Assembly (NCBI RefSeq): GCF_014898815.1
Contig: NW_026515523.1
Span: 293,571-357,570, forward strand
Source: Panonychus citri
Taxonomy: Eukaryota > Arthropoda > Arachnida > Trombidiformes > Tetranychidae
DNA: 64,000 nt
Direction: 5' to 3'
The notes below the pieces were generated by a model. It saw only the letters and a list, made by a program, of their open reading frames with translations. It made no database searches and was not told the DNA's origin. Positions 1 through 11,136 of this stretch are shown piece by piece. Numbering within the stretch: the stretch's first letter is position 1; each line of letters starts with the position of its first letter. A program made the position numbers and the translations under genes.

Positions 1-117
1 TCAATGATATCGATTGTTTTTGAAAAATTGATAAGAGAATTGGTAATTAATTTCAAACAGTTTTTTGTTGATAGTCAAAACATTGTCATTACCCATTGAA
101 ATTACAGTCAACCAATT
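1..117 (-). repeat. Inverted-repeat arm 1 (partner 18541-18654)
   Basis: The first ~95 bases are the reverse complement of 18560-18654 with six substitutions, followed by a small indel and further match to about 117. Read on the minus strand, both arms keep an open frame of about 31 codons ending in TGA. Four of the six differences are silent and the other two fall in one codon. This may be a relic of a coding exon; function unknown. Confidence 0.6.
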
Positions 118-478
118 TGAGTTGAACCAAATTTCTATTCAGCACAGAGTTGTCTCTATTTGATTTGGATTGGCCATCAACTTATCCATCGGGTTAATCC
201 ATTGACTCTAAAAAAGTTGAAACGTTCTTATAATCCAATTTCATAATAATAGAAATGTTTTAATCAACAGAATATTAAAATGAATTATTCTTGTAATGTT
301 ATCAGTTAATCATTTCCAGTTGTTCTGTCTCTTAATTGTAGTTAGTCGATTAATCACTTAAACGATATTAATCGAAAGTTTAATTTCCAATGAAAAGTTA
401 AAATAAACTATTAGAAATTGAAACATCACCTTTGTCCGAAATTTCCGCCAGCGATGCTAATGATTAACCCATCAACTA

Positions 479-498
479 ATCCATAGTTAACTATGGAT
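479..498. repeat. 20-bp perfect palindrome
   Basis: ATCCATAGTTAACTATGGAT is its own reverse complement. It lies in non-coding sequence ~330 bp beyond the 3' end of paralogue A. No function can be assigned. Confidence 0.6.
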
Positions 499-825
499 CA
501 GTCAGTCTCAACCAAAAATAGGTAAGTATTAATAATTAAAGTTGAAGGTCTTGAGCCAAATAGACATTTTAATTCAAGACTACTACAATTTATGGTAATA
601 AGAATGTTGCTTCGGAACACTTTTCAAACGCATTCGAAAAGAATATCGAATTGATAATCATTTTCTTCGATATAAAATTTTATAATCAGCTTTTTCATTT
701 TTTCATAAAATATTGTCCAATACTTGTTCTTTTACTGTTTAATTATTTTTTAGCAGTTTAAAGTAAACTGGAATCTAGAAAAAATTAATACAATATAAGA
801 ATGATTATTTTTCAATACAGTTTGA

Positions 826-3800
826 TCAATTTCTGTTTGTCCATCTGAATATATTAACTTCTTGCTCTGTAGCAGACTCTGAATTCAACTGTCGCGTGAT
901 CGTTCCCTTTAATTTTTCATAGATGAGCACCGGGAAAATGAATCCAAACAAAAGTCCAATACTAATGAAAAAAATGATCAAGACGAATGCAGCTCCTCCG
1001 TTTATCTTTCCAGTCATAGCTTTTTGATACACATGATTTTTGTCTTTTAGATTTTTGTACTGATAATTTTTACAATCACCTGAATTAATCAAAGTAACTG
1101 ATTTATCGTTGGTCGAATATTTTGATAAGCTACATGAGCTTATTTCACCATTTTTAGGACAATAGTTAAATGATACACAAGATTCACCAGTATTTGTCCA
1201 ACTGTGACAAAGAGCAGCACATTGATCCAAATTTAGGTTAACTTCAGTGTGAAAAACTTCAGCAACAATTTTCCGTCCAGTTGATATAAATTGTTGAGAG
1301 ACTTTCGCTGAAATTACAAAGACATTGATTAATGAAACTAATCATTTTCTCTTCAAAAATATTATATGAATGATACTTACGAATATAAACATTACAATCA
1401 GAACTTTCCTGTGATATCGAATCAGTATAAAAGCCACTCAAAGTACAAGAACCACCACATTGTTGGAATGAGAAACACTCATCAGATGAACTGCACATTG
1501 AAGCACAATCATCGAGCGGAACATCGATGCTAGTTGATTGTTTAAACTCTCTTGAAGATATCTTAATGTAATCTAATAGTCGGTTCTTTGAGTAGATTTT
1601 ACAAGATTCATCTTCTGTCGTTCGTTTGGATAAATTAGCATAGATCATATTTGATGTATAACAAGAAGATTTATCTTTATATTGACAATAAACGAAAGTC
1701 TCACAAAGATTGACATCATCATGAGCACAAGTACGATAACAATCACCAAGATTCGAAATATCTTTAGCCAATATGACATCAACATCAGTATCTATCAATT
1801 TCTTTTCCGATGCAACCAATACGAAAGAGTTTCTATTTTGTTGCAACCCATTAGTTATGTCGACAACTTTTGTGGAACTGTAAAATATGTAAGCTTCACC
1901 GGATAGATAAATTTGAAATTTGATATGACGAATAAAATCTTCCAGCTTATCAAGAATAACTTGCTTTTCGAATTGAGAATAACTTGGCGTTGGATAAAAT
2001 ACATCACAAATTGTACCATTTTCATCCTTGACAATCGTTTCCTTAGATTTAATTCGACCGCAAATACTTGACCTTGTGTCTTGATAACAAAATACTATTG
2101 CTCTTGGATAGGGAATCCAATGATAAATGAAAAGTTGAATAATTTGCATAGTTTAGGATAATTACAATACTCACTCTGGGTCATAATCGAGTCTAGCTTG
2201 TTTGTAAAGACAATCGTCAACTGAATCTGCAGGAACTTGATACAAGCTTGAAACTGTGCTCTGAGATAATTTTATTGTTTCTTTTTGTAAACTATCTGAT
2301 TGTAAAAAGAAATGAAAAACTTCATTATCTGTGCTTAGTATCAGTTTAAACTCACCTTCAATATTGGGAATTTTCAAAAAGGTCACTAATGCTTTGATAT
2401 TTCGATCTTCAAAAACGAGATTAATATTAGATATTCTTGCAGGAGAAATATGATTCTGAGTCAATCTATTTTTTATACTCAATTTGAATAAATCATAGCG
2501 GTTTTCCGCATACTTTACGCAGTCCACATCTCCGTCATTTTCACAGCGAAAATAAATCGCCAAAGTCTTTCTCTCATTAGAATCCTGGTAACAATCACTG
2601 AAGCGCAGAGATAATTCAGCTTCATAATCTTGACCTGACTCCATATTCTCTAACCGATAGTAGTCTTTTGTGGTGGTTTCAATCAATTTATAAGAATCCT
2701 AAATGTATTGAAATTGTATATTAGTAACCGTTATATTATATAATAAATGTACTTAGTATTTGGTTCTAGATACTTACGGTGCTCACATCTTTGTAATTAC
2801 TTGCTGTATCTCTTACAAGAATAAAATCTTTGAATAACTTGGCTCCAGACTAAAAAGAAGCGAGGAAATCAGATGAAACATTAACCTCAAAATGAACGAT
2901 CAAAATAGTTACTTACTGATTTCACAAAATAATGACTAGTAACAAATTTATCATATTTTTTGCCTTCGAATTCGTAGTAGTAATCAACTCTCTCCCAAAC
3001 ATGAGCTTCATACCCTGATCTCTTTTGGCATTTAATTGGAAAAGAGATGAAATTTGTATTTAGTAGGAAAATTTTTGCTTTAAGATATGAAACATACGAT
3101 AAAAGTTTTACCAAGATACGAGTATCCATTTAGGTCTCGATAATTAAGAAAACCATATGGAGTGAAAGACCCAAACTTACTTATTCCTGGACTATTTGGA
3201 CCAATGCCGGAGATCAAACAACGACCCTCTTTTGTTAGGGAATAAATAGTTCCCAAGTTATAATCGTAAAGAGATTCGGTCACAATCCCTTGTTCAATTG
3301 TTTTCAAACTTGTAGTAAGATCTTGACTGTTGACAAACATCTAAAAAGATAAGATTTGATTAGATTCAAAAAGAGATTAATAATCATTCAGATCTAAACG
3401 AATGAAATTTTATCAGTCAAAGAATTTATTTTACCTGACTCAATGTCATTGACTTTTTGGGTCCATCAACAGTAGTTTTTGCTATAAAATGATAGCTCGA
3501 TCCCACCATTTCTGGTATCTGAAACCAGTCATAAGATTTTGATGTTATGAGGTTCAAGGGACAACCGATTCCTGGTGTAACCTAAAGGTGATAAATTCTC
3601 ATAATAACCAATGAAAATGTTTTGTATTCTTCATACCGTTACAACTTTATCAAGCTCTTCCTGTGTTTTAGTAATTGAATAAATATCTAAGTTAACAATT
3701 TCACTGGAAGTTATAAGTTCGAAAGATGAATCCAGACCATCGAATTGTAATCGATTGGCTTTTAATATTCCAGGAGAATCTAAATGAGCTTTTTAGAGAA

Positions 3801-4893
3801 TTGGTAATGAGCTAAAGGTAACAAGTAGTTATGCAAGAAACAAAACAAGATTTTCTTGTATAATTTACTTACTTTTGTAATAGTAAATAATATCAAGATT
3901 TCTATTGAATGTTTAGTTTGCAGAATGGACCGGAAATCCGTTAATATTTGTATCTTCATCTTGTCTCTATCAATTAACAATTTTCAACACAAGTAAAACA
4001 CCAATCAAAATGAAAATAAAGTAAAAAGGATTTTGTCAAATCAGGAATTCCAATATTTACCCAGATAAAGTTCTTTCCATTGATTCTGAACACAATCGAA
4101 GGTCCCGTCATCAGTAGATGATTAAGAAGAGGATTTGTCGAATCGATGTTGAATAAATGATTATCCCATTTGTTTTTGGAAGTAAATTTACTACATTTTT
4201 GATCTGTTGGAACGTAAAAATCATAAGGATACAAAGCCACTCGACTATTTAGTAAAGGTTCAAAAGTTAGAGAAAGTTATCTTTGGTCGAGATACAGTTA
4301 TTTCAGGGCCGAACAAGGCTTAGAGTCAGTATTCAACAGATTCAAATGCTCTTATACTGTGAATACTGTTTGATATTTGCTCTCTTCTTTTCGCTATTTA
4401 GACCTAACCTCTAATGAGTTTAGCTGTAAACCTTTACCGATTATTTTAACAGTACTTACTTTGAATAACTAATCTATCGTGCTCCAATTCACTGGAATAA
4501 AAAATATCCACCTTATCATCTCCTGATGATATAGTTATTTTACCACGAACAACTTCACTTGAATGAACGTACTCTCGAATATCGTAAACTCCACCATTTG
4601 ACTAAATTGAATATTCAATTATTTAACTATTCAACTATTAGACAAGAAAATGAAGATTCACTTACCGAGATTAACTTTGCTTTTATTATCCAATTACCTT
4701 TGTCAACTGTCCAGGGGAGATCATAAATAGAATCTAAGATAAACCAAAAATACAGAAATCATATGAAAACTATTCCCAATACACACATTTATTGCATTCG
4801 TCACAACTATTATCAAAACTTACCGGTTGATATCCGGGGTATGTTAAAATTTGAGAGAAATATAAAAGTAAACAAATTCATAAACAAAATCAT
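826..4893 (-). CDS. PAN/apple-like membrane protein, paralogue A
   Basis: Multi-exon gene of about 14 exons. Supported exons, 5' to 3': 4824-4893 (ATG and hydrophobic signal peptide), 4666-4733, 4461-4601, 4061-4203, ~3873-3966, 3637-3779, 3435-3581, ~3100-3340, ~2919-3024, ~2779-2850, ~2358-2699, ~2173-2287, ~1381-2103 and 826-~1308. Introns are short with GT/AG ends. The N-terminal two thirds match no family I know. The C-terminal part has three cysteine-rich modules of PAN/apple type (GDCYRTC, DDCASMC, DQCAALC starts) followed by one membrane helix (GGAAFVLIIFFISIGLLFGF) and a short tail, so a type I surface protein is likely. Paralogues B-F in this window share the exon plan. Family role unknown; PAN modules usually bind protein or sugar. 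Confidence 0.75.
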
Positions 4894-5453
4894 TTTAAAG
4901 TACAAAAAGTTACAATAGCGAGTGATTTGAAAAGAAATGATACTTTTTTACCAGTACAAGTTATGCTAATTGACTAATTTCTAATTAAAATGAGTCTTTA
5001 TTATGATCACAACGTGAGGCTCTTTAGATGTTGGTGTCATCTAATGAATTGGTTACTCCTTTTTGATTATTGTTAATCTTATCACATTTGACCAAAATTA
5101 TCATAGTGTAACAAATAAACAATCATCTAGAATCATTTTTTCACGATTGTAATCAACAGGTAATTAAATGGCATCATTATGACACCTTTTCAATATTAGA
5201 CAAGTTATCTGTTGACTACAAATATGTTTACATCAAATCACACAATTTCTTGTTATTATTTATGATTCTTCGAGATAGTCACTTGTTTAGTTCTACTTAA
5301 TTGGTTATTTACTTGGATCCATTTTAATAGATACGAAATTTCATCAAATAGATTACTTGCAAAGTAATTGCCCATCAAGACTTATCTTAGATTCAATCTT
5401 GTGAAACTTTTTATCTCCCATTCTAATTTTATCAATTAGCGCTTGAATTGATT
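4894..5453. other. Intergenic, paralogue A upstream region
   Basis: AT-rich sequence between the start of paralogue A and the retrotransposon. It should hold the promoter of paralogue A. No conserved block shared with B or C was obvious beyond general composition, and no gene was seen. Confidence 0.4.
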
Positions 5454-5457
5454 GTTA
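5454..5457. repeat. Target-site duplication, left copy (GTTA)
   Basis: GTTA directly before the left LTR is repeated directly after the right LTR at 17413-17416. A 4-bp duplication is usual for gypsy/errantivirus-like integrases. Confidence 0.8.
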
Positions 5458-5730
5458 TGTAACCAAACTGGTTACACCACCAGTTTCTTTGTTCAACCAG
5501 GTACCACCTCTCACGTGGTACCTGGTTATCCTTATTGGATGAAATTTGAGGAAGAAGATGAAGATAAGGGAGAAGATAATCTCCCTCACTAACCATATAA
5601 TGGCCAGTTTTCGGCCATTTTAGGTATGGAAAATCGGGGAAAAGTTACCCAAGTGCCGCTCTACTTTTATTAATAAAGTGTTTATGTGGCAATTAATTGC
5701 AATAGTTTTATAATAGTTATTTTCTTTCCA
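5458..5730 (+). repeat. Left LTR
   Basis: Starts TGTAACC and ends TTTCCA. Carries four short inverted repeats: AACTGGT/ACCAGTT, a 13-bp stem AACCAGGTACCAC with loop CTCTCAC, GGGAGA/TCTCCC, and ATGGCC/GGCCAT. An AATAAA poly(A) signal lies at 5672-5677. The right LTR has the same order and is nine bases shorter. Confidence 0.9.
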
Positions 5731-5733
5731 TAT

Positions 5734-5751
5734 TGGAGGTCCCACCGAGAT
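5734..5751 (+). other. Primer-binding site, complementary to tRNA-Gln(UUG)
   Basis: TGGAGGTCCCACCGAGAT begins three bases after the LTR. Its reverse complement, ending GGTGGGACCTCCA, matches the 3' end of animal tRNA-Gln(UUG) with CCA added, as I remember that tRNA. Well-known gypsy-group elements use Lys, Ser or Arg tRNAs, so this primer is less usual. Confidence 0.75.
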
Positions 5752-7194
5752 CTATTTGTTGTGTGATTCATTAAAAATTTAAAAAAAATGATCTTACATT
5801 AGTAATATTTACTACGTAACAAAATCAGTGGTGTTAATATAAAAGTGACATTATATTAGTTAAAACCTAAGTGAAACAACAACTGTAACAGATACAAAGT
5901 GACTCGAATAGAGTAATCAAAGGACAAACTGATTAAATGAATAAAGTGTTGTAATCAGTTAAACAACTGATCTTGTAACAAAATTTAGTTAAATTAAAAG
6001 TACTTTAAATTCATTTAAAGTGGAATTGGTTAATCCAACCTTACAACCTTGCGGATAGATCAAGGAGTGGAAATTCTACTCATCACCTTTCTGGTTCCAT
6101 ATTTGTTGATTGAGTATATATAGCTTACATTGTCAATTAAATAAACTTAATAAAATATCAAATTAAATCAATCAGACAAAAAAAAATCAAAAAGAAAATC
6201 CATTTTTCTTCAACCCAACCTGGTAACCATTATCAAAGGAGATCAAATTGAAAGGAAAAGATAAGTGCTGTTTTTATACATTTCATATTTCATATTCATA
6301 TTTTAAACTTAATCTGGTTTTACCTTTAAAATACATTTCACTTCCATTTTAATAAGTACAAGAGAAATCAAACCACCTAATATTTTCACTTTTTGTAAGA
6401 TGAGAGTAATTGTTTAAGCAAGACTCAAGTGACCAAATTACGATATTCATTAGGAAAGTGTATTCCAGTTTGTTTCTTCCACTTTTGAACTGCATTTTCT
6501 TTATTTTCTCTCTGAACTTTACAAAATAAGGTCGTTCAAGATCAAACCAATTATAAAAGACACAAATAAGAGATTTTCACCTTTAGAAACAAGAAAAATC
6601 AATGATCAAATTTTGTGTTTGATTTAATTCTTTCTCAGGTTTGACCAGTCAAAATTGTTGAGATAATTTCTTCAAGTATTTGTCATCTGTGACCAATTAA
6701 AAGCTGCTAAGATTATTTGTCATCTTTACTTTATCAACTACAATTGACGAGAATCAATCCTGTTTTAATCGATTTTGTGTAATAATGAATTTCCTGTTAA
6801 AATTTTATTTTTTTTACTCACTCTTATCATATATGTCTGAAGATCAAACACAGTTAATTATTGATTGAATTAGCCTTTTCGAGCAAAATATAAGCAAAAT
6901 AACGACGACCTAGAATTAAAATAGTCCAATACGAATCCAATACAAGTAGCAGTTACCTCGTTTTTTTTTTGACGTTATAAGACCCAAATAAAATACATTT
7001 CTCAGTAAGATCCAATTAATTCATCTATAAATAAACCTTGAGAAACAGTAATTTAAAATTTACTCAAACAAAAATCAGATATAACAAGTGAACTGTACAA
7101 TGATTGAACTAACCAACCATAACTAAAGTTAATTATCTATCTTTTCAAATTGAATTGAACTTTACAACAATCGATCAATCAACATTAATCAAAA
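5752..7194 (+). other. Retrotransposon leader, no gene
   Basis: AT-rich untranslated leader between the primer site and the tandem repeats. No long open frame and no recognisable domain. It may hold packaging signals, but none can be pointed to. Confidence 0.5.
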
Positions 7195-7610
7195 TAAAAT
7201 CATTGAAGCAAAACAATAATTAACTTCAACAATTGAATGAAAAAAATTAAAATCATTGAATCAAAACAACAATAAACTTCAACAATTGAATGAAAGGAAT
7301 AAAATCATTGAATCAAAGCAACAATCAACTTCAACAATTGAATGAAAGAAATATAATCCTTGAATCAGAACAGCAATTATTTTCAACAATTGAATGAAAG
7401 GAATAAAATCATTGAATCAAAGCAACAATCAACTTCAACAATTGAATGAAAGAAATATAATCCTTGAATCAGAACATCAATTATTTTCAACAATTGAATG
7501 AAAGGAATAATCATTGAATCAAAGCAACAATTAACTTCAACAATTGAATGAAAGAATAAAATCATTTGATCAAAATAATAATTACGGTCCACAATTTACT
7601 GAAAAGAATT
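7195..7610 (+). repeat. Tandem repeats of ~60 bp in the retrotransposon leader
   Basis: About six or seven imperfect units built on CAACAATTGAATGAAAGGAA, then ATAATCATTGAATCAAAGCA and a CAACTTC run. Short minus-strand open frames here are by-products of the repeat period. Confidence 0.75.
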
Positions 7611-7639
7611 TAATCATTGAATTAAAACCACAATTAATT

Positions 7640-7915
7640 TCAAAAATTGAATTGAAATTAACAATTGAAAGCACTCAACCATAATTAAAGGTAACATTAT
7701 TGAACTGTTGAATTTAATTGCATTCAATAACAACTGAAAACACTCAACTATAATTAAAGTTAACCGTATTGAACTTTTAAATTTAATTATACTTGATAAC
7801 AATTGAAAACACTCAACCATAATAAAAGGTAAAGTTATTGAACTTTTTGAATTAAATCGTACTTGATAACAAATTGAAAGCACTCAACCATAATTAAATG
7901 AAAAGTTATTGAACA
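7640..7915 (+). repeat. Second tandem-repeat block in the leader
   Basis: Three to four units of roughly 65-70 bp containing GAAAGCACTCAACCATAATT, a TTATTGAACTTTT core and a TTGATAACAA end. The sequence is unrelated to the neighbouring repeat blocks. Confidence 0.65.
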
Positions 7916-8079
7916 ATTGAACTGAATTGAAACCAATTAATCAAGGTCTAATTATTCAAACAATTAAATTGAATTTAGTTAAAATCGATTAATGATAATC
8001 AAAGTATAATTAACCTAAATTGAAGTGAAACCATAATTAAAACTAATCAGAATCAAAATATTGAAATTTTCCCTTTGAT

Positions 8080-8735
8080 CAAAAGTCTCTTTCTTCTCTC
8101 TCTTTTGAATTTAGTTCTCTTTCTTTTAAATTTCAAGTCTCTTTCTTCTCTCTCTTTTGAATTTAGTTCTCTTTCTTTTAATTTCAAGTCTCTTTCTCTT
8201 CTCTTTTGAATTTAGCTCTCTTCTTTTAAATTTCAAGTCTCTTTCTTCTCTCTCTTTTGAATTTAGTTCTATTCCTTTTAATTTCAATTCTCTTTCTTCT
8301 CTTTTGAATTTAGTTCTCTTTCTTTTAATTTCAAGTCTCTTTCTTCTCTCTCTTTTGAATTTAGTTCTCTTTCTTTTAATTTCAAGTCTCTTTCTTCTCT
8401 CTCTTTTGAATTTAGCTCTCTTTCTTTTAAATTTCAAGTCTCTTTCTTCTCTCTCTTTTGAATTTAGTTCTATTCCTTTTAATTTCAATTCTCTTTCTTC
8501 TCTCTTTTTGAATTTAGTTCTCTTTCTTTTAATTTCAAGTCTCTTTCTTCTCTCTCTTTTGAATTTAGTTCTATTTCTTTAAATTTCAAGTCTCTTTCTT
8601 CTCTCTCTTTTGAATTCAGCTCTCTTTCTTTTAAATTTCAAGTCTCTTTCTTATCTCTCTTTTGAATTCAGCTCTCTTTCTTTTAAATTTCAAGTCTCTT
8701 TCTTATCTCTCTTTGAATTTAATTATATTCCTTTT
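8080..8735 (+). repeat. Pyrimidine-rich tandem repeats in the leader
   Basis: About a dozen units of 50-62 bp, each with CAAGTCTCTTTCTTCTCTCT, TTTTGAATTTAG and TCTCTTTCTTTTAA. Open frames on both strands (Leu/Ser-rich on plus, Lys/Arg/Glu-rich on minus) only reflect the absence of stops in a pure repeat. The strand asymmetry (pyrimidines on the sense strand) could matter for RNA structure or protein binding. Confidence 0.8.
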
Positions 8736-8813
8736 AATTAAGTTTTTCCTCTCTTCTAATTATGTGTAAAACATTTTGTTTGTTTTTTTGTTTAATTATT
8801 ATCTTTTGGTGAT

Positions 8814-9005
8814 ATGAACAATAATGATCATTATTTAAATATAGAGGAACAAGAAGAAATACAATTAATATTCGGAATTAAATTTAGAGACTCTACAATC
8901 AAAATATTACAACTATTAAGTTTTCTCTCTCCATTAATTATATTACTAATTTGGTTTATCTTTAAATTACATCAATTATACATTGAAACTCACTTCTCAC
9001 CTTAA
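8814..9005 (+). CDS. Small ORF ahead of gag, possible membrane peptide
   Basis: A 63-residue frame ending two bases before the gag ATG. Residues ~34-52 form a hydrophobic stretch (LLSFLSPLIILLIWFIFKL) preceded by an acidic N-terminal half, so a small membrane peptide is possible. I know no equivalent in gypsy-type elements. The tight spacing to gag would allow termination-reinitiation. It may be a chance frame, but it starts just where the repeat-filled leader ends. Confidence 0.4.
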   Translation: MNNNDHYLNIEEQEEIQLIFGIKFRDSTIKILQLLSFLSPLIILLIWFIFKLHQLYIETHFSP

Positions 9006-9007
9006 CT

Positions 9008-10087
9008 ATGGATGATCAACCTCTATTAACAACCCCGGTGCTGGGGATTGGTAGAGAGAAGAAGAACAAATTAAATTCTACAGTAAATCAACAATTACAT
9101 ATTCCTAATTTCTCCGGTGATGGGGATGAGGATTTACTAGATTGGCTTGATCATTTTGAATCAGCTGCAGTTGCTCTTGATTGGGATGAAGAGATCAAAC
9201 TAAAAGCTTTACCTGCTTATTTAACTGGTACCGCTAGTAGGTGGTACCGATGTAGAATCAAACCTTTAACTGGTGATAATATTCCTAGAACTTTTGAAGA
9301 TTTGAAAGTCAAATTGGTTTCAGATTTAGCTCCTTCAGGTTACCGAAAAAATTTAATTAAAGAGTTAAATAATAAGAAACAACGTTCAGATCAATCAGCT
9401 ATTTCTTACTCTTACGAGGTTCGAGATCTATGTAGAAGAATCAACCCAGATATGCAAGAAGAATTAGTAAATAGCTTCATCGACAGAGGTTTAAAATCAA
9501 ACATTCGAACTAGATTAGATTTACTGACAGCTGATTCTACCTCTGACTTTATTACTAAAGTAACATTAGCTGAACGATCAACATTATCAAAAGATGATGA
9601 TTTAACTGAATCCGAAGAGAATGAACAGTTAAAAAATACAATAACGGCGTTATCACAACATTTACAACAAATTACCGAAAGATTAGACTGTTTAACTTTC
9701 CAACAAGATATGAAAAAGCGAGAGAGGGACAACTATCGTAATCGAAATGATTATGGAAATAGTAATTATCGAAATGATAACTATCGAACTGAAAATTATC
9801 GAAATACAAATGTTTATCGTGGTAACTATCGAAATAATTATAGAATGAATAACTATCGACAAAGTAATCAAACAAGCGATAATAATCAACCAATCATATG
9901 TTATGGTTGCAATGAGCCTGGACATAAAAGAAATGAATGTCCCCGAAGAGTGGACAGACCTCGAGATGATCAAAAAAGTATCGGATGGGCAACTCAAGGT
10001 CCATCAACATCTAAAGATGATAATTGGAGAAAAATCAATCACAAGATAATAGAAAACAACCTTGGTTTTAAACAGAAATTTAAGTAG
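9008..10087 (+). CDS. gag: Retrotransposon Gag with zinc knuckle
   Basis: A 359-residue intact frame. Residues ~30-190 match the retrotransposon gag fold (FSGDGDEDLLDWLDHFE, then a W-Y-R capsid-like region). A predicted coiled stretch follows (~205-235), then an Arg/Asn/Tyr-rich low-complexity segment with repeated YRN (~238-290), and one CCHC knuckle (CYGCNEPGHKRNEC, ~298-311) for RNA binding. Gag would form the particle and package the element RNA. Downstream pol must be reached by frameshift or as separate frames, since the next frame opens at 10103. Confidence 0.9.
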   Translation: MDDQPLLTTPVLGIGREKKNKLNSTVNQQLHIPNFSGDGDEDLLDWLDHFESAAVALDWDEEIKLKALPAYLTGTASRWYRCRIKPLTGDNIPRTFEDLKVKLVSDLAPSGYRKNLIKELNNKKQRSDQSAISYSYEVRDLCRRINPDMQEELVNSFIDRGLKSNIRTRLDLLTADSTSDFITKVTLAERSTLSKDDDLTESEENEQLKNTITALSQHLQQITERLDCLTFQQDMKKRERDNYRNRNDYGNSNYRNDNYRTENYRNTNVYRGNYRNNYRMNNYRQSNQTSDNNQPIICYGCNEPGHKRNECPRRVDRPRDDQKSIGWATQGPSTSKDDNWRKINHKIIENNLGFKQKFK

Positions 10088-10102
10088 ATCACCCCTCGTT
10101 CG

Positions 10103-10670
10103 ATGCGTCCACCTCGACCAGACGAATATCAAATTACCCTCAATCAACCACACCAAAATCGATCTTTAAGTCCCCGACCTAGAGGACGACCACGACAAAA
10201 CTCTCCTCACCCCCAAGGTAGAGGAAGACCAAGATCAAGATCAAGATCACCATCAAGTGACAAAAGAACTAAAGTAGTTAAAACAGTTTATACTGAATAT
10301 GGTGATGATGATGAAACAAAAATTTCCAGTTCAATCATTTCAAACTTATTCAAAGAAAAATCACTTAATATTTACGAAAGCAAAATTAAGGAAAAGTAGA
10401 ATGTTTGGTCGATACTGGGGCTGAAGTCTCATTACTTTCTAAACACTTAGCTCAAAAGTTGTCACTAGATTATCACAACTATAAAGGTCCAATCCATCTA
10501 ACCACTGAAATCAACCACTAAAAGTAATTGGTGAAACTTATATTAAATTAGAGATTCCCGATGGTCCAACAAAATAGAAATTAAATCACCTATGATTATT
10601 GTTGATACTTTGCCGTCAGGAATTGAGGCCATCATCGGACAAAATATTTTAGAAAAGGAAAATTTTCATT
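10103..10670 (+). pseudogene. pro: Gag-pol linker and aspartic protease, frame-broken
   Basis: An Arg/Ser/Pro-rich basic frame (10103-10399, with RGRPR and RSRSRSPS) runs out just before the protease. The protease core with the active-site DTGA is at ~10411-10422 in another frame, and a frame change occurs near 10390. Within the protease the frame is lost again by ~10520. The DTGA motif and the position between gag and RT identify it. Such proteases cleave Gag-Pol. It cannot be read as one frame here, by decay or sequencing error. Confidence 0.7.
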
Positions 10671-11136
10671 GATTGTAAACGAAGAATTAATCATTCCATT
10701 GAACCCAAAAGGAAAATTTGAAACCATAGATTTAAATTTTAAATCAAACACAAAGCAATTAACAGCATCATCAATCGTCTCATCTAATTATGATTCGAAT
10801 CAAATACAATCATCATCAAATACACAATTAATCACAAGAAGTGACTATTCATCAACAATTAGTTTATCTTCATTATTTTCAGTCTCCGGTGATGGGGAAG
10901 AAAATTTCGTTGATGAAGAAATTCATATTAATAATATAATCAATGACTTAAAACTTGAAGTGAACAGTGAAATCCAACCAACAACTCGAGATAAATTAAA
11001 TAAATTAATAATTAAATATCGAAGTGTCTTTGCTGCCACATCCAAAGAGTTAGGATTCTCTAATGTTTATGCTCACTCAATTGATACTGGAAATCATCCT
11101 CAATATCTCAAAAACCTTATCGAATGTCAGATTTAA
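10669..11136 (+). pseudogene. Pol segment between protease and RT
   Basis: A 155-codon open stretch. It starts with the end of the protease region (PLNPKGKF-like) and continues into a serine-rich linker and an acidic segment. It then reaches the conserved approach to the RT (KYRSVFA, then AHSIDTGN). The frame fails at ~11130 just before the RT N-terminus. It contains a second SGDG motif encoded by the same CTCCGGTGATGGGGA string seen in gag. Confidence 0.6.

Larger units (their letters stand above)
1..825. other. Intergenic, no intact gene seen
   Basis: AT-rich sequence downstream of paralogue A. It holds one arm of an inverted repeat (1-117) and a short palindrome (479-498), both listed separately. 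No open frame with recognisable protein similarity was found. The arm may be the end of a gene lying to the left of the window. Confidence 0.5.

Noticed and set aside
5734..5751. Possible tRNA gene fragment
   Set aside because: Only the 18 bases of a tRNA 3' end in reverse complement, in primer-site position after an LTR; no tRNA body.
8126..8582. Long overlapping open frames on both strands (Lys/Arg/Glu-rich and Leu/Ser-rich)
   Set aside because: They lie entirely in a pyrimidine-rich tandem repeat whose unit lacks stops; the peptides only mirror the repeat.
8080..8735. Regularly spaced repeats resembling a CRISPR array
   Set aside because: Eukaryotic window, units are contiguous tandem repeats without unique spacers, and lie inside a retrotransposon leader.
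9412..9997. Minus-strand open frames across gag
   Set aside because: Antisense shadows of the intact gag frame; composition reflects the YRN repeats.
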